The notes: generated from the letters alone by a model not told the origin. Counted from the stretch's first letter, positions 17,492-26,902 are shown. The stretch: 64,000 bases of DNA from HXMU1420-13 sp965601825 (GCA_965601825.1 OZ271839.1:2294001-2358000); one strand, 5' to 3'. Numbers and translations are program-made.

Positions 17492-18024
17492 ACATTTTTT
17501 TCAGGTTCGTAGTAGGCATCGAATTCAATTTTTACAGCAGTGTAAGGATCGCTTAGTTCTTCAATTTTAGTTTGGGCACGTTCTAACTGTCGTAAAGCGA
17601 TGTTGGTGAGAGTTTGAAGGAATTTTACTGCAATTGCAGGATGTCTGTCCATCAACACTTCAAAATCAGGCTTAAAAAACCCAAGCAGAGTAGTGTCACT
17701 AATGCATTTAGCTGAAGATTTACGACGTAAATCATAACCAATAGAGAGAGCACCAAAGCTATCAGAACTTTCAAGAATCAATTCACCATGTTGTTCAGTT
17801 TCTTTTTCGCCAACATGGAATGTTAATTCTACTTCACCATCTTCAATAAAGTACATTCCTGTTCCAGGATCATTTCTATAGAATACAAACTCACCTTCTT
17901 TGTATGATCGGCGATGACATAATTGAAGAAATTCATACCGCTCTGCAGGAGTAAAATTCTTCAAGAATTTCGATTTAAAAACTATGCTCGTTTGATTTTT
18001 TAAGCGCTTCAATTTGTCTTTCAT
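17488..18024 (-). CDS. Cyclic-nucleotide-binding-like domain protein without DNA-binding domain
   Basis: 178 residues. A Crp-type beta-roll is visible (FTPAERYEFLQLCHRRSYKEGEFVFYRNDPGTGMYFIEDGEVEL) with a C-terminal helical part to about residue 165, but no helix-turn-helix. The phosphate-binding cassette reads FGALSIGYDLRRKSSAKC. The Glu and Arg that bind the ribose and cyclic phosphate in FGE(I/L)ALL...PRxA are missing, so cAMP or cGMP binding is unlikely. Lies between an Omp85 gene (17 nt) and rlmD (4-nt overlap). Role unknown. Confidence 0.75.
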   Translation of the reverse strand: MKDKLKRLKNQTSIVFKSKFLKNFTPAERYEFLQLCHRRSYKEGEFVFYRNDPGTGMYFIEDGEVELTFHVGEKETEQHGELILESSDSFGALSIGYDLRRKSSAKCISDTTLLGFFKPDFEVLMDRHPAIAVKFLQTLTNIALRQLERAQTKIEELSDPYTAVKIEFDAYYEPEKNV

Positions 18025-18041
18025 TGTCTAAATATGTCTTT

Positions 18042-20507
18042 CTAGAACGAGTGTCCGATACCAAAACTAAAATACACTTTCCTGTTGTTAAACCAACCTT
18101 CTTCTAGATCATGGGCACGGAAAGTGAAGTCGAATCTTACCACTACATATTCCCAATCTAAACGTAAACCTAAGCCGGAGCCAACAGCAATTTGGTTATA
18201 AAAATCATTGAATTTGAAGCGACCTCTTTCAAGTTGATCCTGATTCGCTTCGTTTCTAAAATCATTTCTTGGCCCATACCATACATTTCCAGCATCCACA
18301 TACCATGCACCAATCCAGTCTGCGCTTAATAAATTTCTGATAAACACCTGGCGAGTTTCAGTGTAGGCGGCAAGTTTAATTTCACCACCATTGATGGTTA
18401 CATCATCTGAAGCGATTGAACCAGGTCCTAACTGAAAGGGGGCCCATCCACGAATATCATTACTACCACCTGCAAAAAAACGTCTGTTCAGTGGTATGGA
18501 GGTGTTTTTTCCATATGGATGCGCAAGGCCACCGAATATTCGCCAGGCAAAAACAGAAGAATTAGTGATTGGATAGTATCGGCGATAATCAGCGGTTAAT
18601 GTTACGAAACGACTGTAGGTTAATGTGTTATCACTCAATTTGAATAATGCTGGTAAATCACCTTCAACAGTTCCCGGAGTTACAATGAATCGATCGATTG
18701 CGTATGGGATATTCCCAGCGGCGGAAATTGAATATTCACTGAAATAGCCGCGATCTCTTTTAACCAGACTTGTATTTTGATTTCGGAGGGTATATCGAAT
18801 TATTGATGAAATCTGAGGCTCGAAATCCTGAAGGATTCTAATGTATTCGAAAGAATTCTCACCAAAATCTTCAATCAAGCTTTGTGTAAACTCGCTAGAT
18901 GGATTCGTATCAATGATATCAAATTCAATCAAGTCGAGGAAAGAGGAAAGTCGATTGCTGTGCTGAACTTCATATCGGAAATTGAATCGTACATCCGAAT
19001 TGATATCGAAAAACAACTGATCTGATCTACTGTAAGCTAAACTATACCTTGTGATACCACTTGTGAAAAATCGTCTGTTATCCAGAAAGGCAAATGGAAA
19101 GGCAATTCTTGGTACCGAATATTCAGTTCTCAGTTCATAACTTCTGAATAAAGAAGACTGAACAGTGTCGCTAGGAGCAATTTCTTCCAGAGTAGAAGAG
19201 CTAACAAATTCGAAACTGGCATTTGCTCCAACAACTAATTGTTCTGCTTTTCCAAATACATTGTTGTTGGTGTAATCAATTCCAATACCTGTACCAAAAC
19301 CATATCGTCTCATACCAAAAAACTCGGTACTAATGTTATGTTTGGTTAGAGTTTCGAGATCAAAATAGGTAGGGATTGTTGGCTTTGTATAGTCTGGACG
19401 TACTCCATTTTCCGCCTGACCAAAGCGTCTGATATACAAATTTCCAAGGTTCTGGAACTGCTTAACAGTTTCCAGATACAGTTCTTCATTATAGGTTTCG
19501 CCCGGGTTATATAAAATTTGATCGCTAAGCAGACTGAGCTTTGTATTCGTTTCCGGCTCTCTTACAAGTGTCATTTTAAGAGTATCAGACAAAGTTGAAT
19601 CTGCCGGGATTTCCCTTCGAACTGAATACGCATCCGGTGGATTAGGATCTGCAAGACGAACACGAATATCACCAAATCGATAGGTGTCTCCGGGATTTAC
19701 CTGATAAAGAACATGTAAGTTGATTGGATTCGCAGAATCTGGACGAACAAATGCAATTACAGAATCCCGTTCAATAGCTGCATATCCATTATTCCGTAAG
19801 AAATTGATGATTCGAAGCTGTTCGTTATTTAGTTCTTCGGCATTAAACTGACGGTTTACAACAAAAGAGCTATCTGAAAGTCCTAGGCCTGTAAGTTCAC
19901 TTTGGATAAAGAAGCGTCGTCTTCGATCTGGATTCTCTTGAAATGGAAACCCTGAATAAGCTACTGTTCGAATTATAGAAGGATCACCTTCTTGAATTAT
20001 GAAAGAGACTTCAATTTTGTCAGTTCGATATTCTACAATGGTGGTATCAACAATTACGTCGCGGTAACCGAGTGATTGATAGTACAGCGCAATTCTCTCC
20101 ATATCATTGGAAACAACTTCTCTATCCAAAAGTGATGGTGATTCACCAAAACGTCCGTTACTAACTCTATGAAAGAAATACCAGGGCGTGAATCTCGGGA
20201 TACCTAAGAACTCACGATTAGTCTTTGTTCGAATAAGATTTTCGAGCGTTCGGTCTTTAACAAATCTGTTACCGGAGAATCTAACCCTCCGAACAACATC
20301 ATCAGTTTGCGTTTGCTCTATAGAAGCTGTTTGAGCAAACGCTTTAGTAGGAAAGGGGAGTACATTAAGTGTTACTGCCAGAACAACACCAAACAAGCAG
20401 TTTAGCAGATGTTTAGAAAACAAAATTGAAATGGGTTGCTCAAAAGTTTGAGAATGGATTTCAGGTATCTTATACGTCGTCGTAATCGAAACCCTCGTCT
20501 TCTTCAT
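18042..20507 (-). CDS. Omp85-family outer-membrane protein (BamA/TamA-like)
   Basis: After a signal peptide (CLFGVVLAVTLNVLPF, cleaved near KAFAQ) come POTRA-like repeats, the first beginning VVRRVRFSGNRFVKDRTL, and then a C-terminal barrel. The barrel has the Omp85 RGF-type loop (RRFFAGGSNDIRGWAPFQLGPGS) and ends in Phe (GIGHSF). Such proteins insert or translocate outer-membrane proteins or lipids; which subfamily cannot be decided here. The frame is open to 20615, but that part is coding for the DUF2795 gene. I take the ATG at 20507 (38-nt overlap); a TTG at 20423 would give an even tidier signal peptide. Confidence 0.82.
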   Translation of the reverse strand: MKKTRVSITTTYKIPEIHSQTFEQPISILFSKHLLNCLFGVVLAVTLNVLPFPTKAFAQTASIEQTQTDDVVRRVRFSGNRFVKDRTLENLIRTKTNREFLGIPRFTPWYFFHRVSNGRFGESPSLLDREVVSNDMERIALYYQSLGYRDVIVDTTIVEYRTDKIEVSFIIQEGDPSIIRTVAYSGFPFQENPDRRRRFFIQSELTGLGLSDSSFVVNRQFNAEELNNEQLRIINFLRNNGYAAIERDSVIAFVRPDSANPINLHVLYQVNPGDTYRFGDIRVRLADPNPPDAYSVRREIPADSTLSDTLKMTLVREPETNTKLSLLSDQILYNPGETYNEELYLETVKQFQNLGNLYIRRFGQAENGVRPDYTKPTIPTYFDLETLTKHNISTEFFGMRRYGFGTGIGIDYTNNNVFGKAEQLVVGANASFEFVSSSTLEEIAPSDTVQSSLFRSYELRTEYSVPRIAFPFAFLDNRRFFTSGITRYSLAYSRSDQLFFDINSDVRFNFRYEVQHSNRLSSFLDLIEFDIIDTNPSSEFTQSLIEDFGENSFEYIRILQDFEPQISSIIRYTLRNQNTSLVKRDRGYFSEYSISAAGNIPYAIDRFIVTPGTVEGDLPALFKLSDNTLTYSRFVTLTADYRRYYPITNSSVFAWRIFGGLAHPYGKNTSIPLNRRFFAGGSNDIRGWAPFQLGPGSIASDDVTINGGEIKLAAYTETRQVFIRNLLSADWIGAWYVDAGNVWYGPRNDFRNEANQDQLERGRFKFNDFYNQIAVGSGLGLRLDWEYVVVRFDFTFRAHDLEEGWFNNRKVYFSFGIGHSF

Positions 20508-20724
20508 TATGGAAGAAATCTTCTTTACGGATGTAATCAGGCCAAATATCTTCAATACTTTCGTAAATGGTGTTTTCCCCCTCATCAATTTCCTCAAGCT
20601 CCTCAAGATTAACAATTACCTGAGTTGGTAGTCCATTTCTTTCGGCCCATTCAATAAGTTCTTCCCGGCTCGCTGGAAATGGCGCTTCGTCTAAGGCGGC
20701 AGCTAATTCAACTGTCCAAATCAT
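20470..20724 (-). CDS. DUF2795 family small acidic protein
   Basis: 84 residues, start MIWTVELAAALDEAPFPASR, then EELIEWAERNGLPTQVIVNL and an acidic tail (IEDIWPDY, FFHNEEDEG). This is the compact DUF2795 pattern found in Bacteroidota/Chlorobi-type genomes; function unknown. It overlaps the open frame of the Omp85 gene, showing that the latter's true start must be near the end of this gene. Confidence 0.75.
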   Translation of the reverse strand: MIWTVELAAALDEAPFPASREELIEWAERNGLPTQVIVNLEELEEIDEGENTIYESIEDIWPDYIRKEDFFHNEEDEGFDYDDV

Positions 20725-20888
20725 AGTTTATACCTTACTAGTATTCTAATTTTTTATAACTCGATGTATTAAACACTTGAACGAATTAAAATTCAAGTAT
20801 CAGGTGAATTTTTTTCTTGTAAAAATCGTGCCGAAAATATTGCTATCTTAGCACAAATACATCAACAATTTCACTACAGTTTTATTAT

Positions 20889-21104
20889 ATGTTCAATGCA
20901 TTAGGACCAACCGAAATAATTCTTATTGCAATAGTTATCCTTGTTTTCTTTGGTGCGAAACGTATTCCTGAGTTAGCAAGAGGTCTGGGGCAAGGAATAA
21001 AAGAGTTCAGACAAGCATCAAAAGACATCAAAAAAGAGATCGAAGAAAGCTCCAAAGATATCGAAGACGCTATCAATTCCGACGAAAAGAAAACTACTAA
21101 GTAA
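20889..21104 (+). CDS. tatA: Sec-independent translocase subunit TatA/E
   Basis: 71 residues. One N-terminal transmembrane helix (IILIAIVILVFFGAKRIPEL) is followed by the conserved FGxKRxPEL hinge, an amphipathic helix (LARGLGQGIKEFRQASKDI) and a Lys/Glu-rich tail. It forms the pore component of the twin-arginine export pathway. At least one Tat substrate candidate is encoded in this window (59424-60281). tatC is not in the window. gatA begins 15 nt downstream. Confidence 0.92.
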   Translation: MFNALGPTEIILIAIVILVFFGAKRIPELARGLGQGIKEFRQASKDIKKEIEESSKDIEDAINSDEKKTTK

Positions 21105-21119
21105 CATACAAACAGACCG

Positions 21120-22652
21120 TTGATTCCAAAAACTATTCAGGAGTCCAGAGCCAAAGTTCTGGATGGAACACTTTCTTTAGTTGATCTGGTTGAGCACTAT
21201 TTTGAGAAAATTTCTGCCAGTAATTCGGAAATAAATGCCTTTGTTTATCTCGATAAAGAAGATGCTCTGCAACAAGCTGAAGCAATTCAGAAAAAAGTAG
21301 ATTCCGGCACTCATGGAAAATTGTTGGGTGCAATTATGGGTATTAAAGATGTTATTTGTGAGCGTGGAAAACCAACCACGTGTGCGTCAGAAATACTCGC
21401 AGATTTCGAAAGTGTCTATGATGCGACTGTAATTGAGCGACTAAAATCTGAGGATGCAATTCTTATTGGTCGTCTTAATATGGACGAATTTGCAATGGGA
21501 TCGACCAATGAATACAGTCGCTTTGGCGCAGCAAAAAACCCGGTAGATACCACTAAAGTAACCGGCGGATCTTCAGGTGGAAGTGCAGCCGCAGTTGCCG
21601 GTGATCTAGCCAACACAACATTAGGATCAGATACAGGTGGATCTATTCGTCAACCTGCATCTTATTGTGGTGTAGTAGGAATTAAGCCCACATATGGGCG
21701 AGTTTCCAGGTATGGATTAGTTGCCTTTGCTTCATCATTCGATTCAATTGGACCATTAGCACACACAGTACACGACGCAGCATCAGTGTTAGAAGTTATT
21801 GCAGGATTTGATGAGCGAGATAATACTTCAGCCCAGGTAGAGGTTTCTGGTTATATCAATGCTGCTGAAAATCCCACTAAGAATATTAAAATCGGTGTTC
21901 CTGAAGAATTTTTCGGGGAAGGATTGGATGAAGGCGTAAAGCAAATTGTTGAATCTACCATTAAAAAACTGGAAGAGGATGGCGCTGAGATCGTTCCAAT
22001 TCATTTACCTCATACAAAATTCGGATTAGCCACCTATTATATTCTTGCCACAGCGGAAGCATCGAGTAATTTGGCTCGTTTTGATGGAATTAGATATGGT
22101 CACAGAGCTGATAAAAATACTGTTCTTGATGAGATTAAAGCGGAAGAAGCGGAGATTAAATCAAAAATGAAAAATGCGGATGAATCTGATTTTCCTGCAT
22201 TTGAAAAAGAATTAGCTCAACTAGATTCCGCACTTACCAGATTGTATAAAAAATCCAGAACAGAAGGATTTGGACCAGAAGTGAAACGCCGAATCATGCT
22301 TGGTACCTATGTATTAAGCGCCGGTTACTATGATGCGTATTATGGAAAGGCCCAAAAAGTACGTCGACTCATCCAAAAAGATTATAAAGATGCTTTTGAA
22401 AAAGTTGATGTGATTGCATGTCCCACTGCTCCAACAACTGCGTTTGATCTTGGATCTGAAATAAATGATCCACTGGAAATGTATTTGAATGACGCATACA
22501 CCATAACAGCAAACTTAGCCGGCATCTGTGGTATAAGTGTCCCAGCTGGTACCCATGAAAATGGATTGCCGGTGGGAATTCAATTCTTAGGCGATTTATT
22601 CCAGGAAGAAAAGATTATAAACGCAGGCAGATTGGTTGAGTTACTCAAGTAA
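21120..22652 (+). CDS. gatA: Aspartyl/glutamyl-tRNA amidotransferase subunit A
   Basis: 510 residues, the normal length. The amidase signature is complete: GIKDVI carries the catalytic Lys, GGSSGGSAAAVA the cis-Ser region and GSDTGGSIRQPA the nucleophile Ser, followed by GVVGIKPTYGRVSRYGLVAFASS. In the GatCAB complex it hydrolyses glutamine to supply ammonia for Gln-tRNA and/or Asn-tRNA formation. The likely start is the TTG at 21120; no ATG is available near. gatB and gatC are not in the window, which is common in this phylum. Confidence 0.93.
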   Translation: MIPKTIQESRAKVLDGTLSLVDLVEHYFEKISASNSEINAFVYLDKEDALQQAEAIQKKVDSGTHGKLLGAIMGIKDVICERGKPTTCASEILADFESVYDATVIERLKSEDAILIGRLNMDEFAMGSTNEYSRFGAAKNPVDTTKVTGGSSGGSAAAVAGDLANTTLGSDTGGSIRQPASYCGVVGIKPTYGRVSRYGLVAFASSFDSIGPLAHTVHDAASVLEVIAGFDERDNTSAQVEVSGYINAAENPTKNIKIGVPEEFFGEGLDEGVKQIVESTIKKLEEDGAEIVPIHLPHTKFGLATYYILATAEASSNLARFDGIRYGHRADKNTVLDEIKAEEAEIKSKMKNADESDFPAFEKELAQLDSALTRLYKKSRTEGFGPEVKRRIMLGTYVLSAGYYDAYYGKAQKVRRLIQKDYKDAFEKVDVIACPTAPTTAFDLGSEINDPLEMYLNDAYTITANLAGICGISVPAGTHENGLPVGIQFLGDLFQEEKIINAGRLVELLK

Positions 22653-22689
22653 TTTTGAGTTCTTAATACAAACCCTGTAAATCAAATCA

Positions 22690-23460
22690 ATGAATCGATT
22701 AAAAGGTAAAACTGCACTTATTACGGGAGCTACATCCGGCATAGGAAAATCCATTGCAGAACATTTTGCTGAAATGGGGTGTAATCTGATCTTAACGGGG
22801 AGGAGGTTTGATCGATTGCAAAGTTTGCAATCCTCTTTGGCTTCATTAAGTGAAATCTCAGTTGAAATTGAATCGTTTGATATTCGTGAGCTAGAAGCTT
22901 GTAAGATATTTTCAAAAAAGTACGCTGAGTTCGATATCGATATTTTAATCAATAATGCCGGATTAGCAAGAGGTCTTGATCCCATTCAATCAGGGAGTTT
23001 TGAAGATTGGAATACAATGATCGATACAAATGTTAAAGGTTTAGTAGCAATGACTCGTCTATTTCTTCCAAAAATGATAGAAAGAAATAATGGTCATATA
23101 ATAAACATAGGTTCTACTGCAGGGCATGAAACTTATCCAGGCGGATCAGTCTATAGTGCTAGTAAGCATGCAGTTAAGGCAATCACTGAATCTACAAAGA
23201 AAGATGTGCATGGAACTAAAGTTCGTGTAAGCATGGTCTCACCTGGACTAGTCGAAACTGAGTTCAGTAATGTTCGGTTTCATGGTGATAATGATCGTGC
23301 TGATTCGGTCTATCAAGGTATGAATCCTCTAACCGCAGATGATATTGCTGAGATTGTTCTTTTCATAGCTAATCGACCGGAACATGTAAATATCCTTGAT
23401 TCAATTGTAATGCCGGTTGCTCAGTCTTCTGCACAAATGGTGCATCGTAATGAAAGCTAG
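22690..23460 (+). CDS. Short-chain dehydrogenase/reductase (YdfG-like)
   Basis: 256 residues. Rossmann cofactor motif ITGATSGIGKSIA followed by LILTGRRFDRL; the Arg pair suggests NADP(H). Also NNAGLARG, the catalytic Ser in NIGSTAGHE and YSASKHAVK with the Tyr-Lys pair. The whole pattern resembles the NADP-dependent serine/3-hydroxy acid dehydrogenase YdfG group. The downstream lipoprotein gene overlaps its end by 11 nt. Confidence 0.85.
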   Translation: MNRLKGKTALITGATSGIGKSIAEHFAEMGCNLILTGRRFDRLQSLQSSLASLSEISVEIESFDIRELEACKIFSKKYAEFDIDILINNAGLARGLDPIQSGSFEDWNTMIDTNVKGLVAMTRLFLPKMIERNNGHIINIGSTAGHETYPGGSVYSASKHAVKAITESTKKDVHGTKVRVSMVSPGLVETEFSNVRFHGDNDRADSVYQGMNPLTADDIAEIVLFIANRPEHVNILDSIVMPVAQSSAQMVHRNES

Positions 23461-24418
23461 ATTTCTACTTCTTGGAATTATTCTATTTCTGATTTCTTGT
23501 TCCGGCGAACAATCTGACGGATTACAATTTTCAGATCAGGGTAGAGCTGTTCCTGAGTTCAACTCCGATTCAGCTTATTCATTTATTGAAGCTCAGGTTA
23601 ATTTTGGTCCGCGTGTTCCAAATACTTACGGACATGTTGAAACGAGGAAGTATCTCGAGTCGAAATTCAGACAGTATGCAGGACAGCAAATGGTTTTTGC
23701 TCAGGAGTTCACAGAAGAAAGTTATTCAGGTGATACCTTAAGAATGGCAAATATTATCGCTGCATTTAATCCTCTAGCTGAAGATAGAATTATGCTATCA
23801 GCACATTGGGATACTCGTCCCCGTGCCGATATGGATACGTCCAGAACAGCTGAGTATATTTTAGGTGCTGATGATGGTGGAAGTGGAACCGCTGTATTGG
23901 TAGAATTAGGTCGAATTATGACTGAAAATCTTCCTCCGGTTGGTGTAGATATCGTTTTATTTGATGGTGAAGATTACGGTGTTCAAAGCGATCTGGATAT
24001 GTATTTTATGGGATCACGCTATTGGTCAAATAATCCTCCTGTACCCGGTTATTCACCGCGTTTTGGAATCCTGTTAGATATGGTTGGTGCATCAACAGCA
24101 CAATTTCCTAAAGAAGAATTATCTATGGGATATGCTCCAAATCTGGTAAATGAATTATGGGAAATTGCTAGTGAAAAAGGTTACGATGATTTATTTTTAA
24201 ATGAGCAAGGAGCCGCAGTATTAGATGATCATTGGGTTGTGAATGAAAACACAGACATAGCAATGATTAATATAATTAATCATACTCGCGGAGAGGATGG
24301 AAATATTGTATTTGGGGAGTATTGGCACACACATCGAGACAATATGGAAATAATTAGCAAGGAGACACTACAAGCGGTTGGAGATGTATTACTAGAACTA
24401 ATTTACAATAGAATGTGA
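23450..24418 (+). CDS. M28-type lipoprotein, glutaminyl-peptide cyclotransferase-like
   Basis: Start at the ATG at 23450 (MKARFLLLGIILFLISC), giving a lipobox LISC and a mature envelope lipoprotein. Zinc-ligand motifs of the M28/QC fold are in order: SAHWDTRP, GADDGGSGTAVL, DGEDYG, LLDMVGAS and HTHRDNME. The single-zinc glutaminyl cyclase subgroup shares this arrangement, so pyroglutamate formation on exported proteins is the likeliest activity; aminopeptidase activity cannot be excluded. Its stop overlaps the prmA start by 1 nt (TGATG). Confidence 0.8.
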   Translation: MKARFLLLGIILFLISCSGEQSDGLQFSDQGRAVPEFNSDSAYSFIEAQVNFGPRVPNTYGHVETRKYLESKFRQYAGQQMVFAQEFTEESYSGDTLRMANIIAAFNPLAEDRIMLSAHWDTRPRADMDTSRTAEYILGADDGGSGTAVLVELGRIMTENLPPVGVDIVLFDGEDYGVQSDLDMYFMGSRYWSNNPPVPGYSPRFGILLDMVGASTAQFPKEELSMGYAPNLVNELWEIASEKGYDDLFLNEQGAAVLDDHWVVNENTDIAMINIINHTRGEDGNIVFGEYWHTHRDNMEIISKETLQAVGDVLLELIYNRM

Positions 24419-25254
24419 TGGATTATATACGCCTAACCTTATCGATTTCGGATGAATTTCAGGAGTTACTAATTGCAGAATTGTTCGATATGAATTTCGA
24501 AGGATTTGAAGAACAATCGGAAGACTTGCTGATTGCTACCATTCCTGCAAAGGAATTTGATGATTATAAAAGAGAAGAGATTGAGAGAATTCTATTCCAC
24601 TACGGTGGAGATTCTAAAATTCTGTCAGAAGAAGTAATCCAGCCTGAGAATTGGAATCAGAGCTGGGAACAGACTATCAAACCGCAAACAATTGGAAAGT
24701 TCTATGTTAGGCCAACATGGGGTGAAAAATTTGAGGATGAAGATCATATTGAATTGATCATAGATCCTAAAATGGCTTTTGGAACAGGGTATCACGCAAC
24801 TACCCGATTAATTCTTGAATGGCTACCAGAAATTATCAAACATGAAGAAACGGTCCTCGACGCTGGAACCGGGACAGGAATCCTTGCAATTGCGGCCTTA
24901 AAATTGGGTGCCACTTCTGCATTTGGATTTGATATTGATGAGTGGAGCGAAGATAACGCACAAGAGAATGCAATTTTGAATAATGTTGAAAACTATGTTG
25001 TGAAGTTAGGCTCTACAGAGACTGTTGCAGAAGGAGCTATGTTTGATGTAATTCTTGCAAATATTAATCGAAATGCACTAATCGAATTAATTCCAACTCT
25101 AAATTCCTTCCTTAAACCGGGCGGAAAACTGCTTATTTCAGGACTTTTAGCCGAGGATAAAGCAAAAATGCTGGATGTTATTAATCATGAACTACTTAAT
25201 CATGTTGCCACTCGTCAGCAAGAAGAGTGGATCGCAATGCTTTTGAGGAAATGA
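24418..25254 (+). CDS. prmA: Ribosomal protein L11 methyltransferase
   Basis: About 279 residues. The N-terminal substrate-recognition domain precedes the PrmA hallmark stretch WEQTIKPQTIGKFYVRPTW and DPKMAFGTGYHATTRL. SAM binding is at VLDAGTGTGILAIAALKLG, with DVILANINRNAL as motif IV. It trimethylates L11 in the cytoplasm. Start placed at the ATG at 24418 rather than the GTG one codon before. A 4-nt ATGA overlap couples it to the Ppx/GppA gene. Confidence 0.92.
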   Translation: MDYIRLTLSISDEFQELLIAELFDMNFEGFEEQSEDLLIATIPAKEFDDYKREEIERILFHYGGDSKILSEEVIQPENWNQSWEQTIKPQTIGKFYVRPTWGEKFEDEDHIELIIDPKMAFGTGYHATTRLILEWLPEIIKHEETVLDAGTGTGILAIAALKLGATSAFGFDIDEWSEDNAQENAILNNVENYVVKLGSTETVAEGAMFDVILANINRNALIELIPTLNSFLKPGGKLLISGLLAEDKAKMLDVINHELLNHVATRQQEEWIAMLLRK

Positions 25255-26171
25255 AAGCAGCCATAGACATTGGCACAAATACAGTGCTGTTATTGGTCGG
25301 AGAGGTAAATAAAAAATCCTTAAAAGTTCTGAGAGAAGAATATCGAATTCCTCGTTTAGGAAAGGGAGTGGATGCGAATAGAAAATTACACTCTGATAGT
25401 ATTAAGCGTGTTTTAGAAGTTTTGATTGAGTATAAATCAATCATTGAATCAGATTTTCCTGATTGTGAGCAAATTATTATTACAGCAACAAGTGCAGTTC
25501 GTGATGCCGAAAATCGAAATGAGTTTCTTCAGTTAGTAAAAAAAGAAATCGGAGTTGAAGTTCGATTACTATCTGGTGACGAAGAAGCTGAATTTACTTA
25601 TCAAGGGGCATTGGCGACTTTAGACGAATCACAAAAAGATTCTTTTATAGTGTTAGATATCGGAGGTGGAAGCACCGAAATTGCCTCAGGAAAAGGAGCT
25701 GATCTAAAAGCATTTACTTCGATTGATATGGGCTGTGTTCGGTTTACCGAGCGTTTTTTAATCCATAATCCGCCTTATCAGGAAGAAATTTATCATTGTC
25801 GTGAGGCGGTTCAGGAATTGCTTGTTAAAAATAAACTGAAGCTTCCAAGAAAACTAAAAGCTATTGGTGTAGCTGGTACCATGACTTCGCTCGCAGCAAT
25901 CAATATGCAGGTTACTGAAGCGGATTATGATCTATTTAATGGAATGGTAATAGACACGGACTCGCTATCAAAAAGTATCGAGATTTTCAGTTTACATACT
26001 CATGATCAGCTTTTGGAACTAAGTCCGGAAGTTCTAAAAGGCAGAGCTGATATCTTTTTGGCAGGTTTACTCATTTTGGAAGGATTTTTGAAATACTATA
26101 ATCTGTCTGAAATTATTGTGTCAACCGGAGGTATTCGACATGGTGCACTTTTAATCAGCGAAAAAGATTGA
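25251..26171 (+). CDS. Ppx/GppA phosphatase family protein
   Basis: About 306 residues, a single Ppx/GppA (ASKHA-fold) module without an HD domain. Phosphate-1 loop AAIDIGTNTVLLLVG and phosphate-2 loop FIVLDIGGGSTEIASG are intact, with the Glu in LSGDEEAEFTYQG. Family members hydrolyse polyphosphate or (p)ppGpp; short forms in Bacteroidota are not well resolved. The ATG at 25251 overlaps the prmA stop; the open frame extends upstream but is prmA sequence. Confidence 0.87.
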   Translation: MKAAIDIGTNTVLLLVGEVNKKSLKVLREEYRIPRLGKGVDANRKLHSDSIKRVLEVLIEYKSIIESDFPDCEQIIITATSAVRDAENRNEFLQLVKKEIGVEVRLLSGDEEAEFTYQGALATLDESQKDSFIVLDIGGGSTEIASGKGADLKAFTSIDMGCVRFTERFLIHNPPYQEEIYHCREAVQELLVKNKLKLPRKLKAIGVAGTMTSLAAINMQVTEADYDLFNGMVIDTDSLSKSIEIFSLHTHDQLLELSPEVLKGRADIFLAGLLILEGFLKYYNLSEIIVSTGGIRHGALLISEKD

Positions 26172-26231
26172 AAATTCAGATTTTCATTAATGCCAAGCTT
26201 TGTATTTTAGGCGACTAATTTTTCCCCGTTA

Positions 26232-26864
26232 ATGCAGGATAACAGCGAATCAACTACCAATTACTCACCCAGAGAGAATGCTTCTCCTAGTAGCATTGAA
26301 GACGATAAACTCGTTGCTGAAGCTTTACGTGGTAGGGAAGACTCTTACAAGAAATTAGTTGACAAATACGATCGACCTATTTATTTCCACATTAGAAAGA
26401 TGATTAAGGAAGTAGAAATGGTGGAAGATTTGGTTCAAGAAGTGTTTATCAAAGCATTTAAGAACCTCGGGAGTTACAGCAATGAATATGCTTTCTCGAC
26501 CTGGTTGTATCGAATCGCTACTAATCACACGATTGATTATTTGAGGAAGAAAAAGCTTCAGACGTTCTCAATCAGCGACCCGATTAAAACCAAAGATGGG
26601 GAAATGGAAGTTCAGCTTCCGGATACTTCTTTTGCCACTGATGCACCTATCATCAAGAGTGAGCGAAAAGCCATTGTTCAGGATGCAATTCTCAATCTAC
26701 CAGATAAATACCGCAAAGTGATCCAAATGCGGCATATGGAAGAATTGAGTTACGATGAAATTGCGGTTGAACTCGATCTTCCCCTTGGTACTGTTAAAGC
26801 ACACATCTTCCGAGCTCGTGAGCTGCTGTATAAGGCCCTTATCGATAAGAAGGATAAGTTTTAG
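26232..26864 (+). CDS. RNA polymerase ECF-type sigma factor
   Basis: 210 residues. Region 2 is clear (YDRPIYFHIRKMIKEVEMVEDLVQEVFIKAFKNL, FSTWLYRIATNHTIDYLRKKK). After a linker of about 45 residues comes region 4 (LPDKYRKVIQMRHMEELSYDEIAVELDLPLGTVKAHIFRARELL). About 28 residues of Ser/Asn-rich tail precede region 2. No anti-sigma factor gene is adjacent, so control is not evident from context. Promoter specificity unknown. Confidence 0.9.
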   Translation: MQDNSESTTNYSPRENASPSSIEDDKLVAEALRGREDSYKKLVDKYDRPIYFHIRKMIKEVEMVEDLVQEVFIKAFKNLGSYSNEYAFSTWLYRIATNHTIDYLRKKKLQTFSISDPIKTKDGEMEVQLPDTSFATDAPIIKSERKAIVQDAILNLPDKYRKVIQMRHMEELSYDEIAVELDLPLGTVKAHIFRARELLYKALIDKKDKF

Positions 26865-26876
26865 GGTTGAAACTAG

Positions 26877-26902
26877 GTCATGCTGAATTTATTTCAGCAT
26901 CT
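26877..26902 (-). repeat. Hairpin repeat, AGAT...ATGAC family, copy 1
   Basis: Stem ATGCTGAA (26880-26887) pairs perfectly with TTCAGCAT (26893-26900) around a 5-nt loop. Read on the minus strand it begins AGAT and ends ATGAC, as do the copies at 26951 and 27730. Confidence 0.7.

Noticed and set aside
20817..20851. TTG ... TATCTTAG as a Bacteroidota-type promoter of tatA
   Set aside because: The spacer is 24 nt, longer than the 19-21 nt expected, so not listed.
20885..21076. 63-codon frame opposite tatA
   Set aside because: Exact antisense shadow of tatA.
22641..22985. 114-codon frame opposite the SDR gene
   Set aside because: Mirrors the SDR N-terminal coding region; no independent evidence.
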